Positions 46,797 through 58,927 of a DNA stretch of 64,000 nucleotides are shown here, piece by piece (the stretch's first letter is position 1; every line of letters begins with the position of its first letter). A program made the position numbers and the translations under genes. The notes under the pieces are model-generated. The model was not told the DNA's origin. It did not search any database and saw nothing but the letters and a program-made list of their open reading frames with translations. This stretch comes from Paratinospora sagittata (lineage: Eukaryota > Streptophyta > Magnoliopsida > Ranunculales > Menispermaceae). The DNA lies in assembly GCA_035771175.1 (NCBI GenBank), contig CM069598.1, positions 15,934,438-15,998,437 of the forward strand, written 5' to 3'.

Positions 46797-47710
46797 TGGG
46801 GAGACTAACCCTGGAGATCTTAACGAACTATAATAATTTTAATCCCAAAAATTGAACGACCCTCTAAAGTGTTTGATTTCAGACCAATTAGTTTATGTAA
46901 TGTAACATACAAATTAATAGCCAAAGTATTGGCAAATAGAATGAGACATTGCCTCCCTCATGTGATATCTGAGAACCAAAGTATTTTTGTAGGGGGTAGG
47001 CTTATCTCCAATAATATCATAGTGGCCCATGAATTGATGCATCACATGAAAAACAGGCACAAAGGTAGGAAGGGATATATGGCGGTCAAATTAGACATAA
47101 GTAAGGCCTATGACAGAGTAGAATGAGACTATTTCAGAGCAGTTATGATGAAGTTAGGATTTGCAAATCCATGGTTAAATTTAATCCTCAAATGTGACTC
47201 AAGGGGGGGGGGGGGGGGGGTCACCTATTTTTTGCTGATGGCAACCTCATCTTTTGTCGGGCCTCCAATGATGCACACGAGATTAAAACTATCCTCAAAA
47301 TCTATGAACAAGCGTTTCGACAACAAGTCAATTTAGAGAAATCTTCAGTGTTTTTTAGTACTTATAATGTTCCACAGACTCGGAAAGAAGAAGTTACTCA
47401 CATTTTGGGAATTCATTATTGTGCGACTCAAAATATCTGAGGTTGCCATCATCAAGCCAAAAAAATAGAGTTCAAATGTTTGAATACTTAAAAGATGATG
47501 ATGTGGAAGCTCTTTTAAAGGTGGCAGGAGAAGTTGTTTTCAATAGGGGCAAAAAAGTTCTCATTAAAGCAATAGCCCAAGCACTACCATCTTTCTCCAT
47601 GAGCTGTTTTAAACTTCCATCTAAATTGTGCAAACAACTGAGCTCACTTATAACTAAATTTTGGTGGGGATTCCATAAGCATGGCAATAAAATCCATTGG
47701 AAGAAATAAG
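46797..47710 (+). pseudogene. LINE-2 reverse transcriptase, remainder
   Basis: FRPISLCNVTYKLIAKVLAN, GGRLISNNIIVAHELMHHM and VKLDISKAYDRVE lead into a run of about 18-19 G residues (about 47202-47220) that replaces the template/QGDPLSP block. After it, FADGNLIFCRA stands where FADD would be, so a catalytic Asp is Gly. YLRLPSSSQKNRVQ and SFSMSCFKLPSKLC follow. Inactive. Confidence 0.87.
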
Positions 47711-48700
47711 AAGAGTTATGTATATCTAAGGTAACTAGAGGAATGGGGTTTAGAGATCTTGAGACTTTTAATAAGGCTTTGTTAGCAAAACAGGGCTGGA
47801 GGGTGGTGAAGCATCTAGATTCTCCATTATCTAGGTTCTTCTTAAAGCAAGATACTTCCCTAGATCTAGTTTTTGGGAAGCGAAAGTACCTAATGATTCA
47901 TCTCAAATTTGGAGAGAAATAGTTTGGTGTAGGGACCTCTTGAAGAAAGGTATTAGATGGCGCTTGGGCAATGAACATAAAACTCACTTTAAATGTGACC
48001 TCTGGATTCCTAGGCCTATCACATTTAAGCATATTACTCCATTTTCTGAAGCTGATAAACAAGTTAAAGACTTCATTTCTCAAGATTAAAAGTGGAAAAT
48101 TGAGGAGCTCGGGCAGTTTGGGAGGAAGATGTCCAAACAATCCTGCAAATTCCACCAAGTGACAGAGAAATGGATGATAAACTCATTTGGCATTACACAA
48201 GAAATGGAAGGTATAAAATAAAGAGTGGTTACTGGTTAGAGAGACAAACACAAGGCGCAGAGCCTCCATCATCTTTCAAAGGTCCAAATCAATGTTGGAA
48301 GCTTCTTTGGAATTTAAATATTCCCCCTAAATTGAACGTTTTCTATTGGAGGGTGCTGAATAATATATTACCAACTAATTCTAACTTGTTCTTAAAGAAA
48401 ATCTCTAACACTCCAATTTGTAGGTTATGTCATGACTCCAATTTGTAGGTTATGTCATGAGGAACTAGAGTCGATAAGTCATGCATTAGGAAGTTTTTCA
48501 CATGCTGAAGAAATCTGGGCCCAAACTACTTTGTTTTGTGAAGAGGATGACAACTTGTCTTCAATTAAATTTGGGGAGTTTCAGAGAAGTGCTCATGAAA
48601 TTAGAGTAAAACTAAACAAAAGATCTTGTTGCTATGTGCTGAAAGATTTGGAATTCCAGGAACAACCGTATTCATTCAAGTACCAAACATGACTTTTCCC
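47711..48700 (+). pseudogene. LINE-2 zf-RVT region
   Basis: After several breaks, DDKLIWHYTRNGRYKIKSGY and WKLLWNLNIPPKLNVFYW precede zf-RVT (ICRLCHEELESISHAL). A stretch of about 24 bp containing CCAATTTGTAGGTTATGTCA is duplicated in tandem near 48410-48462, shifting the frame at the zinc motif. Confidence 0.82.
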
Positions 48701-48859
48701 CTTCCCCAGATTGCGCTTTGTACTTTGTCAATGAATTTTGTAAAAGAAACATAGTTGCACACCCTAGATTGCACTTTGTACCTTGCCATTGAATTTCAAA
48801 AAAGAAACATAGTGCACATATCAATCAAATTAGGAGTCAAAGTAGGAGGGAACCTCATA

Positions 48860-49340
48860 GCACCATCAATTGAAACTCAATTTTGATGCTGGAATCAAAT
48901 ATGGGCTGAATTAGATAAGGATTGGAGTAATTATTTGAGATGACAATGGTTTTCCTATTGCATCAATGACAAAAAAGATGATAAGTGGCTTCTCGGTGAA
49001 GATAGCAGAGGTACTAGCTTTAAGGGAGGGGCTTAGACTTGCGGTCGAACTTGAGCTAAAGCCATCATGCATTGCAGGTGATTCTCATACTGTTATTAAC
49101 ACCTTTAGATCACATTCATAAGGACAAAAGGAGTTTAGTATGATAATTGAAGACTGTAGGCAATTGTTGGGTTTCTTTCCAGGTGTACATCTCCAAGCCA
49201 TTTTTAGAGAAAGTAACGTTACAACTCATTGTTTGAGCCAGTTTGCAATAGGAATAGATTCCAACATAGTTTGGATTAATGTTTTTTCTCCTGCTATTAT
49301 GGATATTGTAACTCAGGATACTCATTCTCTATTTAATTAA
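48860..49340 (+). pseudogene. LINE-2 RNase H-like (RVT_3) domain
   Basis: With stops, the plus strand encodes LNFDAG, GVII..DDNGFPIAS, AEVLALREGLRLAVEL, AGDSHTVINTF, MIIEDCRQLLGFFP and IFRESNVTTHCLS, the usual RVT_3 order. Confidence 0.85.
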
Positions 49341-49679
49341 ATGTTGTGTTCTCTCTCTCTAAAAAAAAAGAAAAACTAATAGAAATCCTAGAACAAGTTT
49401 TTTATTTTTTTTTGGTGATAAGATCTGATATAATAGGAGATATTTCCTTTTATGAAACTATTTGAGATTCACGAGACAACCCAAATTTACATAATCCAGG
49501 AGCTACTTGATTTTTTATTTTTTTTGGAATAGCCTTGATGATGAGATTGGGCTAAAAAAATTTAAGTTGTCTACAATCATAAAAGATTAAACAGTCTTCA
49601 ATGAAGATATATTCCTGACCTGTTATTATTGTCATGACATACGGAAGCCACCTTCAAGTCAATCAATAGGAATGCCCTT

Positions 49680-51429
49680 TTTTTTTTTTTTTTTTTGACA
49701 AATTACAAACTTGCTCAGACAACTAAAGCCTTTGCTACCACTATGAAGAAATAACCTTGAAACTGCTGAGCCACTAAAGCCATGACTTGACCATTAGAAT
49801 CTCTAACCACTAACCCAACACCAATCAAACCATCATGCACAATACGACAACCATCTACATTCAATTTTAAATTGTTTGGAGAAAGAGGAATCCATCTGAA
49901 TATCCAATTCCTGCTTTCTCGCACCGTGACCTTTGTAGCTTGTTGAATTCCTAATAGGAGAACTGTTTCTATGCAACCAACCCTGATTTCTCAAACACTT
50001 TCTCCGACTATGATTTGGTTTCTATCACTCGAGATATTCCAAATGATCATAATCAACTATTCGAGGTCCTCTTTGTAAGTTGTAAGAGTTATTTCCTTAA
50101 ATGCTCCATAACACAACATATGTATGTTATTCCTCCTCATAGACACATAATTTTGCTCTTATATCTCCTTTGCCCTTATACATCTTGCAATAGCATACAA
50201 AAATTGATTCAACCTCCTTATTGCTTAATCAGTATAATGCGGAGTTAGTGACTTTCCTCTTAAAGACATTATCACTTAAAGGAAGCGCATTCTGAAGGAG
50301 CCTACAAAAATAAACTTTAACTTTGGGAGGCATAGGGGTGTTCTATAGTTTTTTCCACATTGTCTTAATACTGTCATGATGAGAGTTACCTTCCTAACCT
50401 GTTCTTTCCAATTGTAGCCAATGCCCACTTTTTACATTGTATTGCCCATTTTTAAAAAAAATGCTACATCAGCCTATTTGAAGGTTTCACTTTGCTCAAA
50501 GGGATTTTCAATATTTCTTCTACATCCAAAGGTAGCAAGTTATCCCTTAGTTTCTCTAAATGCTATCTTGCATTAGGTTTAATAAAATTCACAACTACAC
50601 AACTTAGTTGAGAAGATGAGGGGGAAATGATTTTCGAAGTTAGAGGCCTTGACAACTAGGGAACTTCTTTCCCAATGCTCCACCTAGTTCCCAATTCAAG
50701 CAACTTCTTTCCCTAAATAATACAACTTCAAATCTAAGATAACCTTTGTCTGACTTTAGCTTGCTAGAAGGTGGATGATGGATAGTATTTTGCTTGGAGT
50801 ACTCTTGCAAGTAAAGAATTTGGATTGTTTAATGACTGAAAAACCTTGTTTTGCCAAAAGATATTTATTTAAGGCTTGCTATGATCAAAATCCCATGCCC
50901 CATTTTTGTTTTACATGACAAAACATTCCCTCTTCTAATGAAATTTGGATCTTGTTGTCGATGATTCCTACCAAAATTGAGCAGTCATTAAATCAATCTA
51001 ACTACAAATTGGCTTGGGGACCCTAAAACATCTCATAGGGTAAATAAAATGAGCTTGGGCCACCACCTTAGTTAGTACCTCTTTGCCTCACTTAGAAAAG
51101 CTTATTTTTTCACTACTGCAATGTATGTCACATCTTTTGTTTGATGAAATGAAACATTTGTATCCTGTTTCTCTGCCCCATGAAAGGAAGACAAGTAGTT
51201 TGGCTGATAAGCACAATTTTTAATAGCTAGCTTGTTCATAAATTAGGTTTTAGTCTCTGCACCAACAAATGGACTAAAAACATAGACAATTTCATTTTAT
51301 TTTTAATTTGTTGAAGCATCTCTGAAGGTCCACAATGCAGATTAGATGACAAAGTTATTAACATAGTTAGCTCTCCAAAAACCAAGCTAGCAAATAACAA
51401 GTGCAAAAGAGTGAGACTACCTCTAGCTT
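49680..51429 (-). mobile_element. Highly decayed LINE 3' half (LINE-3)
   Basis: A T-run at about 49679-49696 is the poly(A) tail. The RVT_3 start on the minus strand is clear at 49924-49715 (WIPLSPNNLKLNVDG, GVGLVVRDSNGQVMA). Farther upstream, LAKQGF-like and other RT C-terminal words can still be read among many stops to about 51400. The outer limit is set by the hAT MITE that follows. Confidence 0.7.
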
Positions 51430-51437
51430 GTTTCAAG

Positions 51438-52081
51438 TAGGGGTGTACATGGGTTGGGTTGGGTCTGTTTAGGGCCAAAACCTAACCCAATCCAAGTAGT
51501 TTGGGTTAGTAAATTTGAAACCCAACCCAACCCAACCCAAATAGTTCGGGTTCGGTTTGGGTTGGGTCAATAGATCGGGTTGGACTTGAGCCTAATTTTG
51601 ATAGCTTTAAACAATAATTCACTAAATAATTACGAAAAAGCAAATAATAACTAAAACACGAATTACACGCAAAGTTTAAATTTTAAAATTTGATTCTATG
51701 TACGTATGTTTTTTGGACGACGTAGCTATCCCGAGATTCAAGCTCAAGTTAATTCTTTTACTATGTTTTTTTAATTCTCGTAGAGCAATAAGTTCTTTTA
51801 TTATTTTTAATTAAGATGATTGCATTGGATAAAAAAAAAGGTGTAAATAACAATAAAACAAGGGTGGAATCTAAGAAGACAAATAATGTTTGAGACTAAT
51901 ACTAGGGTTCGGTTCGGGTTGGGTTACTCGGGTTTCTATGGGTTCAACCTATGACCCAACTCAAATCGATTGGGTTGAGTATTTTAGAACCCAACCCAAC
52001 TCAAACAATGTATCTAACCCAACCCAAACCAACCTAAAAGGTTCGGTTCGGTCGGGTTGGTCGAGTTGATGAACACCCCTA
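51438..52081. mobile_element. hAT-type MITE rich in CCCAACC repeats
   Basis: Ends TAGGGGTGTACATGGG and GATGAACACCCCTA, with a perfect 8-bp TSD GTTTCAAG (51430-51437 and 52082-52089), diagnostic of hAT. Subterminal regions are dense in the heptamer GGGTTGG / CCCAACC, which resembles but is not the plant telomere repeat. No transposase. Confidence 0.93.
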
Positions 52082-52512
52082 GTTTCAAGCCTTCTAGAAT
52101 CATATTCTTTTTAACATCTTTGAGAATAAAAAATATACCTTTTACGTATATAAAAAAAAAGAAGATAGAGAGACAATGGATCTCTTTGTTGCAAACCCCT
52201 TGTTGGCCTCATGTTGTCATAAATAGGGGTGTTCATAAACCCGACCGAATTGAACCTTTTGGGTTAGGTTAGATAGGTTGTTTGGGTTGGGTTGAGTTCT
52301 AAAATATCTAACCTGGTCAGTTTGGGTTGGGTCACGGGTTCAGCCCATGAAAACCACAGTAACTCGACCCGAAGGAATACAAATATATTTAAAGATATTT
52401 AAATATACTTAACATATGCAAAATTCAAGTACTCATCTAATTCTACATAAACAATTTCCTTCAGAGATTTCATGCCTTGGTTACTGTCCAGAACTTTTGA
52501 TACTAGTTGTAG

Positions 52513-53809
52513 TGTCACACCCCGCCTAGACGAGCCTAAACTGGCGGAACACTCACAGACGGGGCGCGAATGCATTAAAACAGTTACCGAGTGAGCAGGT
52601 ACACAATTGAGTACAAATCTGATTTTATTAATTTCAGAATGTATTTTTGTACAAAATATAATTAAGGGAGCATCCTCCCAAAATCTCCCTAATAATCAAA
52701 CAAAGGGTACAAAATGAGGGCCCAAAGACCTCCACCCAATCCACCCTAGACTCTTGTAAAAATGATTAACAACGGGGTGAGCTATTGCCCAATGGGTAAA
52801 ATAATTCGTGAATACGACAATTAATAAAGAAGACTTCATAATCAAACATCACATATACATAACATAACATCATAAATAGTGCAACACGTATGTATGCATG
52901 ACACCGTCGCGTAATGGTTCTGTGATAGTACATAGCCCTAGATTCACGTACGAATGTCCATTTCTAGGTAATCCCGGGTTCACATTGTACGTCCCTCTCC
53001 AGGAGAAACATCAAGAATAGTGAGCATTGCTCCAATAACTATTTTTTAGATCACAAACCACTTATGTCCCTAGGTGGTTATGTATGATGACTATGCATGA
53101 GCAGGTCCGGTCTTTACTAATATTAGACAGGTTTTGGCAACGTCTGGTGATACTTATCAGGTCAGCATCACCACGTACGTTGTTAGGATGTCCAGTATAA
53201 CTTGTACAAGCAGATTACTTTCAAATAAGACCAACTAGATCAGTCTCTAATCGAGAGGTGGGACACAAGGTCCGCTTAAATACCACGTCTTCTAGAGCAG
53301 CAAGCTGCCTTATGTTCACTATTCAAAGTTACTGAGGACAAAGTTAAATCTGGTTGAGTCAAATTGACCACTAATTCGGCGTAGTAACAGTGTAATACAT
53401 AGACTCCAAATATTAAGACATAACTATAATGTGTATGAACATTATAGGCAATAATGCAGTGTAAATGAATAATAGACATAATGATAAATGAATGAAAACT
53501 TTAATAAAAGTCATAAGACACGCAAACCTATGTTTCGTTCCCCACCTTCAGATAAAACTTCTTTCTAGAACTGGCGCTTCTTCCTGAGCAGAACTGCGTT
53601 GCACCGCGAAGAGTCTCTAGGAGAGAGTCTCAAAAAAAAGGATAGAGAAAATCACAATAAGAGTGATGAACCAACCAAAGAGAGCAAGAGAGAAGAGTGA
53701 GTTGTGGTGTGAGAATGAGGGGTGGGGGGGAGGGCTTTTATAGAAAAAAAGATGCCCGAACGTTTGGGAAAGCCTAATTTTTTTTTTGGTGTAATTTAGG
53801 GGTATTACA
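52513..53809 (-). mobile_element. Solo LTR g
   Basis: Starts TGTCACACCCCGCC and ends GGGGTATTACA, with a perfect TSD TGTAG (52508-52512 and 53810-53814). It is 1297 bp. On the minus strand, TATA box CTATAAAAGCCC at 53733-53743, donor-like CATAG|GTTTGCG at 53527 and acceptor-like TTTTTACAAG near 52751 follow in order. Confidence 0.93.
53205..53360 (-). repeat. Copia-LTR-like module C inside LTR g
   Basis: About 135 bp similar to the copia LTR at 34580-34720, including GTGGTATTTAAGCGGACC and CTGCTCTAGAAGACG on the minus strand, with the same orientation and spacing. It lies within the putative intron of LTR g. Confidence 0.7.
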
Positions 53810-54215
53810 TGTAGTCGGTACTTCTTCAAGAGACACAGTATGACTAGATTTTATTTTTTTAACGTCTTTTATTTTTATTTTTATTATTTTTTTTCAGTTG
53901 TGAAATTATTTTAGAACTATATTTATAATTCGTTTCCAAACATTTTGTTTGGACCAGCTTTGTACATTGTTCTTTCAACATAATGTTTCACAGGTTCATG
54001 CCTCTAATTAAAGGTGAATGTAACTTGAAATTGAATAAATATTAGGCTTAAGTCCAATTTGATCAATCGACCCAACTCAAACCGAACCCGAACTGTTTGA
54101 ATTGGGAGACAAATTGGGTTGGGTTGGGTTTCAAATTTAATAACCCAAACTGTTTGAGTTGGGTTAGGTTTTGGCCCCAAACCAACCCAACCCAACTCAA
54201 CCTATGAACACCCCT

Positions 54216-55955
54216 TGTCACACCTCGATTTTTTGGCGTTTACATTTTCAGGTAAAATTAATAAATAGATAAGTGCATTTTTTTTAACCAAGGAGATAGC
54301 CAAGAACCGAGGTGTGAGTGGTATCTATCGGCCTTAACCTGAAACCATTATACAAATAGTAAAACTTTTACAATATCACTAAGGTAAATGAATACCCTTT
54401 CAATATCTATGTCAAAGGACAATGTATTTTCATTATATTAGTTTCCATATTTTACCATGAGGGTCTTTACCCTAGTTCATCTATTGTGGACCTATATTTA
54501 GAATTATTAATGTAACAAATTCCATGTCCAAGGCATTCACATTTAAAATGAGTCATAATCTCTTTATTGATTGTAATGAAGTACCATAAAAGTAGTGATT
54601 ACTATTACAACTCATTTAATAGTTTAGAAATCAAATGATTTACAATACTACCCAAGTTACTAACCCACCCACAAGCTTGCACTTTATTCTTCTAATTACT
54701 TGCATGTGAAAAATATGGGTGAGTTAGAAAGCCTAGTGAGTCCTTCATAAACATTCACAACATTTTACTCAGATATATATGTAAGAACATGCAAACAAGT
54801 TTTACACATTAACGTTGCACGCACTTAATTGTTTGAGTCTAGAGTTTTGTCACTTATCACCAATGAGTATCTTCATGGAATCATTCCCAAGTGGCAGTCA
54901 ACCCAAAAACTCATAATCATTGATACAACAATCATCTGTGATATTTATTAAGAATAACTGCTTGAAGTGATTGCTGGTGATATTCTTGATCTTCAAGAAT
55001 AACTGCCCGTGGAATTCTTATCATAATAGTGTTCTTTAGTGATATCATGCATATTATATGAATGTCATATAAGTCAAATCATACCAACATTCATCATTCC
55101 TATAACCATATTTCCATGATAACCATATCGTCACATAATATTGATATCATATTATCATCATAATTTCACAAAATTAACAAACACCACAACATTATCATCA
55201 TATTATGCAACGTATCATGTATCATGAATCATATAAACAACTTATAACTAATCATGCATGGTATTAATTATGTTTCTCCGCACATATCCAAGAAAAATAT
55301 TGTAAAGATTACGAAATCATTCCCACCTGAATCGCTATATTCCCAAGCCTGGGGCATTTTCAACCTTTGATATTCAAGTTTTTTGACCTTCACCTAGTTG
55401 CTTATGTGTTAGGAGTAAGAGAAGGACGAATCTAGTCAAATGTTCAAGAAAAAGGGAAATTAATATTAAAGAGGAGAGCACTCTAGAAAATATTTTCTAA
55501 TGTGGAAGATCTGTCAAGTCCGCAACCACAAAGTATACTAGAATTTCCAAGAGAAAGCTTGCTACTTTGCTACCTAAAACCTTTCATTTGAGGGGGTATT
55601 TATACTAGAATTCATTCAATCAACACCACACAATTAAAAATTCACAAAAAAGTCATGACCATACACATGTAATACGTCATACCTAATTTGGATTATTCTA
55701 AAAAATCATGGCTATACACATGTAATAAATCATACCTAATTTTTTTCTTTTTACCTAATTTTAAATAATGGGCTTGGACTTAATTTTAGGCCTTATCTTG
55801 GGTTTGATCATAGATTTACTCTTGATTTGATGTTGGGTTTGGGCTTTAAACGTGATCATGGTCATGAGCTCAAAATAATTTATACTATACTAATCTTCTC
55901 ATATACATCGTATAGTTAATATTTATTTATTGGTTATATATATTGTATGTTTACA
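54216..55955 (-). mobile_element. LTR h, right end unresolved
   Basis: Starts TGTCACACCTCG at the boundary of the second hAT MITE. Its layout and sequence resemble LTR f: ACCGAGGTGTGAGTGG block, GGGTGAGTTAGAAAGCC block. On the minus strand, TATAAATA lies at 55598-55605, donor-like TTCAG|GTGGGA at 55326 and acceptor-like CACATGCAAG at 54699. GTTTACA at about 55949-55955 is a possible end, but no matching TSD is found (left flank CCCCT). A tandem duplication of about 60 bp lies at 55634-55745. Confidence 0.6.
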
Positions 55956-56250
55956 AAAATTTGGAGTATTAGAAGATGGAGTATTAGAAAATTTGGAGTA
56001 TTAGTCGTAAATGTGCCTATTAATTGTAAAAGAAGATGGAACTGTTGAAACACATCGCATATAAAAGATTTGCCTAATGATAGGAATAACTCATTTTTCT
56101 TGTCATAGCTTGAAGGAAAGGTCACTCCACTCTGTTATAAGTTTTGCTCATATCTGGTTTTATGGCCATATGTTTTTTCCATGTTTAATATTCTTCGTAT
56201 GGTGCAAATGATCATAACTTAGGATTATACTATCAGATATAAGCCTACCT

Positions 56251-56400
56251 ATAACACTCCATACTTTTGGGTCAAAGTTCTACATTGACTTATACGTATA
56301 TTGATAGTGTATAATACACGCATAAGTACGTAAAAATCATGCGTATGTATGTGTGTTAAGTTCTATGTGTTTGTATGTTTATAAAGTATAATTACATTAT
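56251..56400 (+). repeat. LTR-start fragment related to LTR i
   Basis: TATAACACTCCATAC and, farther on, ACATTGACTTATACGTAT resemble the first 70 bp of LTR i (38703). The rest cannot be aligned by eye, so this is a truncated or diverged LTR. Confidence 0.4.
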
Positions 56401-56935
56401 AAAAATCTTATCTAATATGCACTAATAAACATTATAATATTATATTCTCTCGAAAAAAAAACATTATAATATTATTATGAATGTAATAATAATCAAACAA
56501 AAGTTTAACTCATACTAAGTTAACCAATTTAACGTTAATTCACTTTGAATAATAAATCTTATTGATAGCATTTCTAGGATCTCCCTTAATGTTCTTTTAA
56601 TTTCACTATAGCCTCCATACTCCTAACTATATGACCAGTTGGGGCATGTCTAGGACAAGTACTATATTAGGTCCCGCTCCATCCCTATCTATCTATATAT
56701 ATCTGCTGTCTTTTTTTAAATAGGGTTCCTTTTTTTTTTATATGAAATAAAAAATAACGACTTGGATCCACTAAATATTATCATTCCTATATAAGGAACT
56801 TGGTTATTAATGGTAGGCAAGAATTTGCTTGAATTCTCAAATTTGAATGTTTTTTTATTATTAGTTATTAGTTCACACAAACCTCAATTACTGCAAGTCT
56901 AAAATTAGTAACATGTAAGTGCAGGTATCATATCT
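56401..56935. other. AT-rich intergenic DNA
   Basis: No gene or element is recognised. A short A tract sits near 56455. Confidence 0.35.
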
Positions 56936-57176
56936 CACTAGTACAAATAGTTGTTAAAAGGGTATCCACCATGTAATTTTAAGAAACGTTGTTATAGCCC
57001 TTGCTGTCGTATCTTGAGGACAACGACAACATAAGCCAATCCTTGTGAATAGATATCTTTATCTTTCAACAAAGGTGTATTACCGTTGTTGATTCTACAA
57101 CGGTGTTTACCATTGTGGAATCTCTTTTTCTTTAACAAATGAGACTTTTAAAGGTATCCCACAACGGTTTTCAACA
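56936..57176 (+). mobile_element. CACTA-type transposon left end
   Basis: Begins CACTAGTACAAATAG and carries repeated subterminal motifs around ACAACGG / CCGTTGT at 57080-57170, as in En/Spm-like elements. The matching right end (TAGTG) was not found, so the element is truncated or extends unrecognised. Confidence 0.55.
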
Positions 57177-57363
57177 TTAAAATAAATGCATAAATCCACC
57201 ATCTACATTCTCAGCGTTCTTCTCGCCTGGAGCAACTACTGGCTTCTTTTCATTGTTACTTTCACCTGTCAAAGTATGATTACCTTGCAGTTTCTGTAAA
57301 TCTTTTAGAGGGGCTGTCTCCACTGTCATCTGATAGTATAAATCCACCAAATTCTTCATCTCT
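57177..57363 (-). pseudogene. Exon-like fragment next to the CACTA end
   Basis: A minus-strand frame (MKNLVDLYYQMTVETAPLKD...) is preceded by an acceptor-like CTTGCAG at about 57370. A donor-like CTGCAAG|GTAATC follows about 75 nt into it. It could be an exon of the CACTA transposase or a captured host exon. I do not recognise the protein. Confidence 0.35.
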
Positions 57364-58508
57364 GCAAGTGGGCAAGAATCAGAACTAAATCAGCAGATTA
57401 TATTAATTGCAATGTGAACAGTAATCAGGCTTTCAATAAAAAAGACAAGGGAGATAATATTTGATTATCAAAATCTAGTAGATTGTGAAGTAGAGCTAAA
57501 AACAAGCTGAGAACAGTAATCGGGCTTTCAAGCTCAATTCCTATGAGGTTAACATACGAGGTTGTGTGCAGGAAATTCAACTCAGGCACCAAGTAAATGA
57601 ATGCTAGTTGACTGACTAGAATTGGTTGTCATGCCACTACACTAATTTCTACAATAAAGTATTCCGGGCTTCGAGCAAATGTTCATATTTACCAATTAAT
57701 CATCAAGTGTACAGAGGCATTTGGGTTAATTGGGCAGCAACTAAAGCTAGCTAGCAAAATATGTACAGAAGATCGAATTCTTCATAAATGAAAAACTATC
57801 TTATTGTGGTCTATATATCCCTTTTATTATATTTGAGCATAGAGCCTTGGCCACCAATCTAGCTTTGTATCTTATATTATGCATCCTTATACGATATTCC
57901 TTCTTGTTAACTTTGTGACATGCATATGTTGAAAAATAAATGCTATTGTCACAAAGCATACTCTTATAAGTTGTATGCCCTTAAAACCCCACTTGTTGCC
58001 TAAAAGTATTAATAATTGTATCAATGGATTCAATGCGGCCAAGACCTCGATCTAGCCAGGTTGGGCAATTGAAGAAAAAAGTTTAGATTTTTATTAAGTA
58101 ATTATATATATAATTCTTAGACATTTGTATCCATATTAATTATTTTAGGCATTTATTTGCCTCTATGATTATTGGAGATTGTTAATAGACCATTCTTCCT
58201 AATCGACACATCCAATAATCTTTATTGTATGTGACTAAACTATCTTAATATGTTTTCTCTGCGGTTTTAATTATTTATATATATAGTTGAATATATAGTT
58301 TTATCATTTTTAGAATATGTTCATATTTCAAATTTTTTTCAATGTTTTTATTATGTATTCATCTTAATAATTGCATTTTTGTTACACCTAGTTTGTTTAT
58401 TTATTGCTTGCATATAATTTTTTGTGAATAAAGCATGATTGGCCTAGCTAACAACCATTTTAAAATTCTCTCTTTCAACTAATTTCAATAGCATGTGTGG
58501 ATAATTTA
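57364..58508. other. Intergenic DNA without recognised genes
   Basis: AT-rich, no long frames and no clear repeat ends. It may be interior CACTA sequence. Confidence 0.35.
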
Positions 58509-58718
58509 GGTTGCGTTTAGTTTATGATTCGAATATAGTTTTTTGTATCCAAATGTTTTAAAATACAAAAAACGGGTTTGGTTCGTTAAAATCCGAAAAC
58601 AGTTTTCTAAAATTTACAAAGAAAATAAGCTATTTCTAGCAAATGACAAAATGTCTTTTTCTAAGTTTTCACTTTTTGAGTTGTATTCTACTTTTTGGAT
58701 TATGAACTAAATGCAACC
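58509..58718. mobile_element. PIF/Harbinger-type MITE
   Basis: Ends GGTTGCGTTTAGTTTATGAT and, inverted, GGTTGCATTTAGTTCATAAT. The 3-bp duplication TTA flanks it (58506-58508 and 58719-58721). 210 bp, non-coding. Confidence 0.88.
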
Positions 58719-58927
58719 TTAATAGTTTACAAGTACTCTATCTTCCACTTAATTAACTCGTGCATCCTCCGGTAACTCTAGGATTTACAACCTTAATTAT
58801 CTATTTCTTTCTTTTAATGAGTAATTGATTCCAGATACCGATCTCTTAATGTTGTTGTATATATATGTCCACAGTTTAATAAAATTAACCTTGTGTAGTA
58901 AATATAGAAAAATTATATATAAGGACA

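Larger units (their letters stand above)
43650..49375 (+). mobile_element. L1-type LINE (LINE-2), 5'-truncated, interrupted
   Basis: It starts within the reverse-transcriptase ORF and runs through zf-RVT and RVT_3 to an A-rich tail at 49361-49375. Solo LTR j interrupts it at 43990-46796. It has many stops, a deletion in the RT core and a small tandem duplication. No clear target-site duplication was found. Confidence 0.88.
52225..54215. mobile_element. Second hAT-type MITE, split by LTR g
   Basis: Starts TAGGGGTGTTCATAAACC and ends CTATGAACACCCCT, with the same CCCAACC-rich subterminal sequence as the preceding MITE. LTR g interrupts it. The left 8-bp flank is GTCATAAA. The right flank is lost because LTR h begins immediately. 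Confidence 0.85.
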
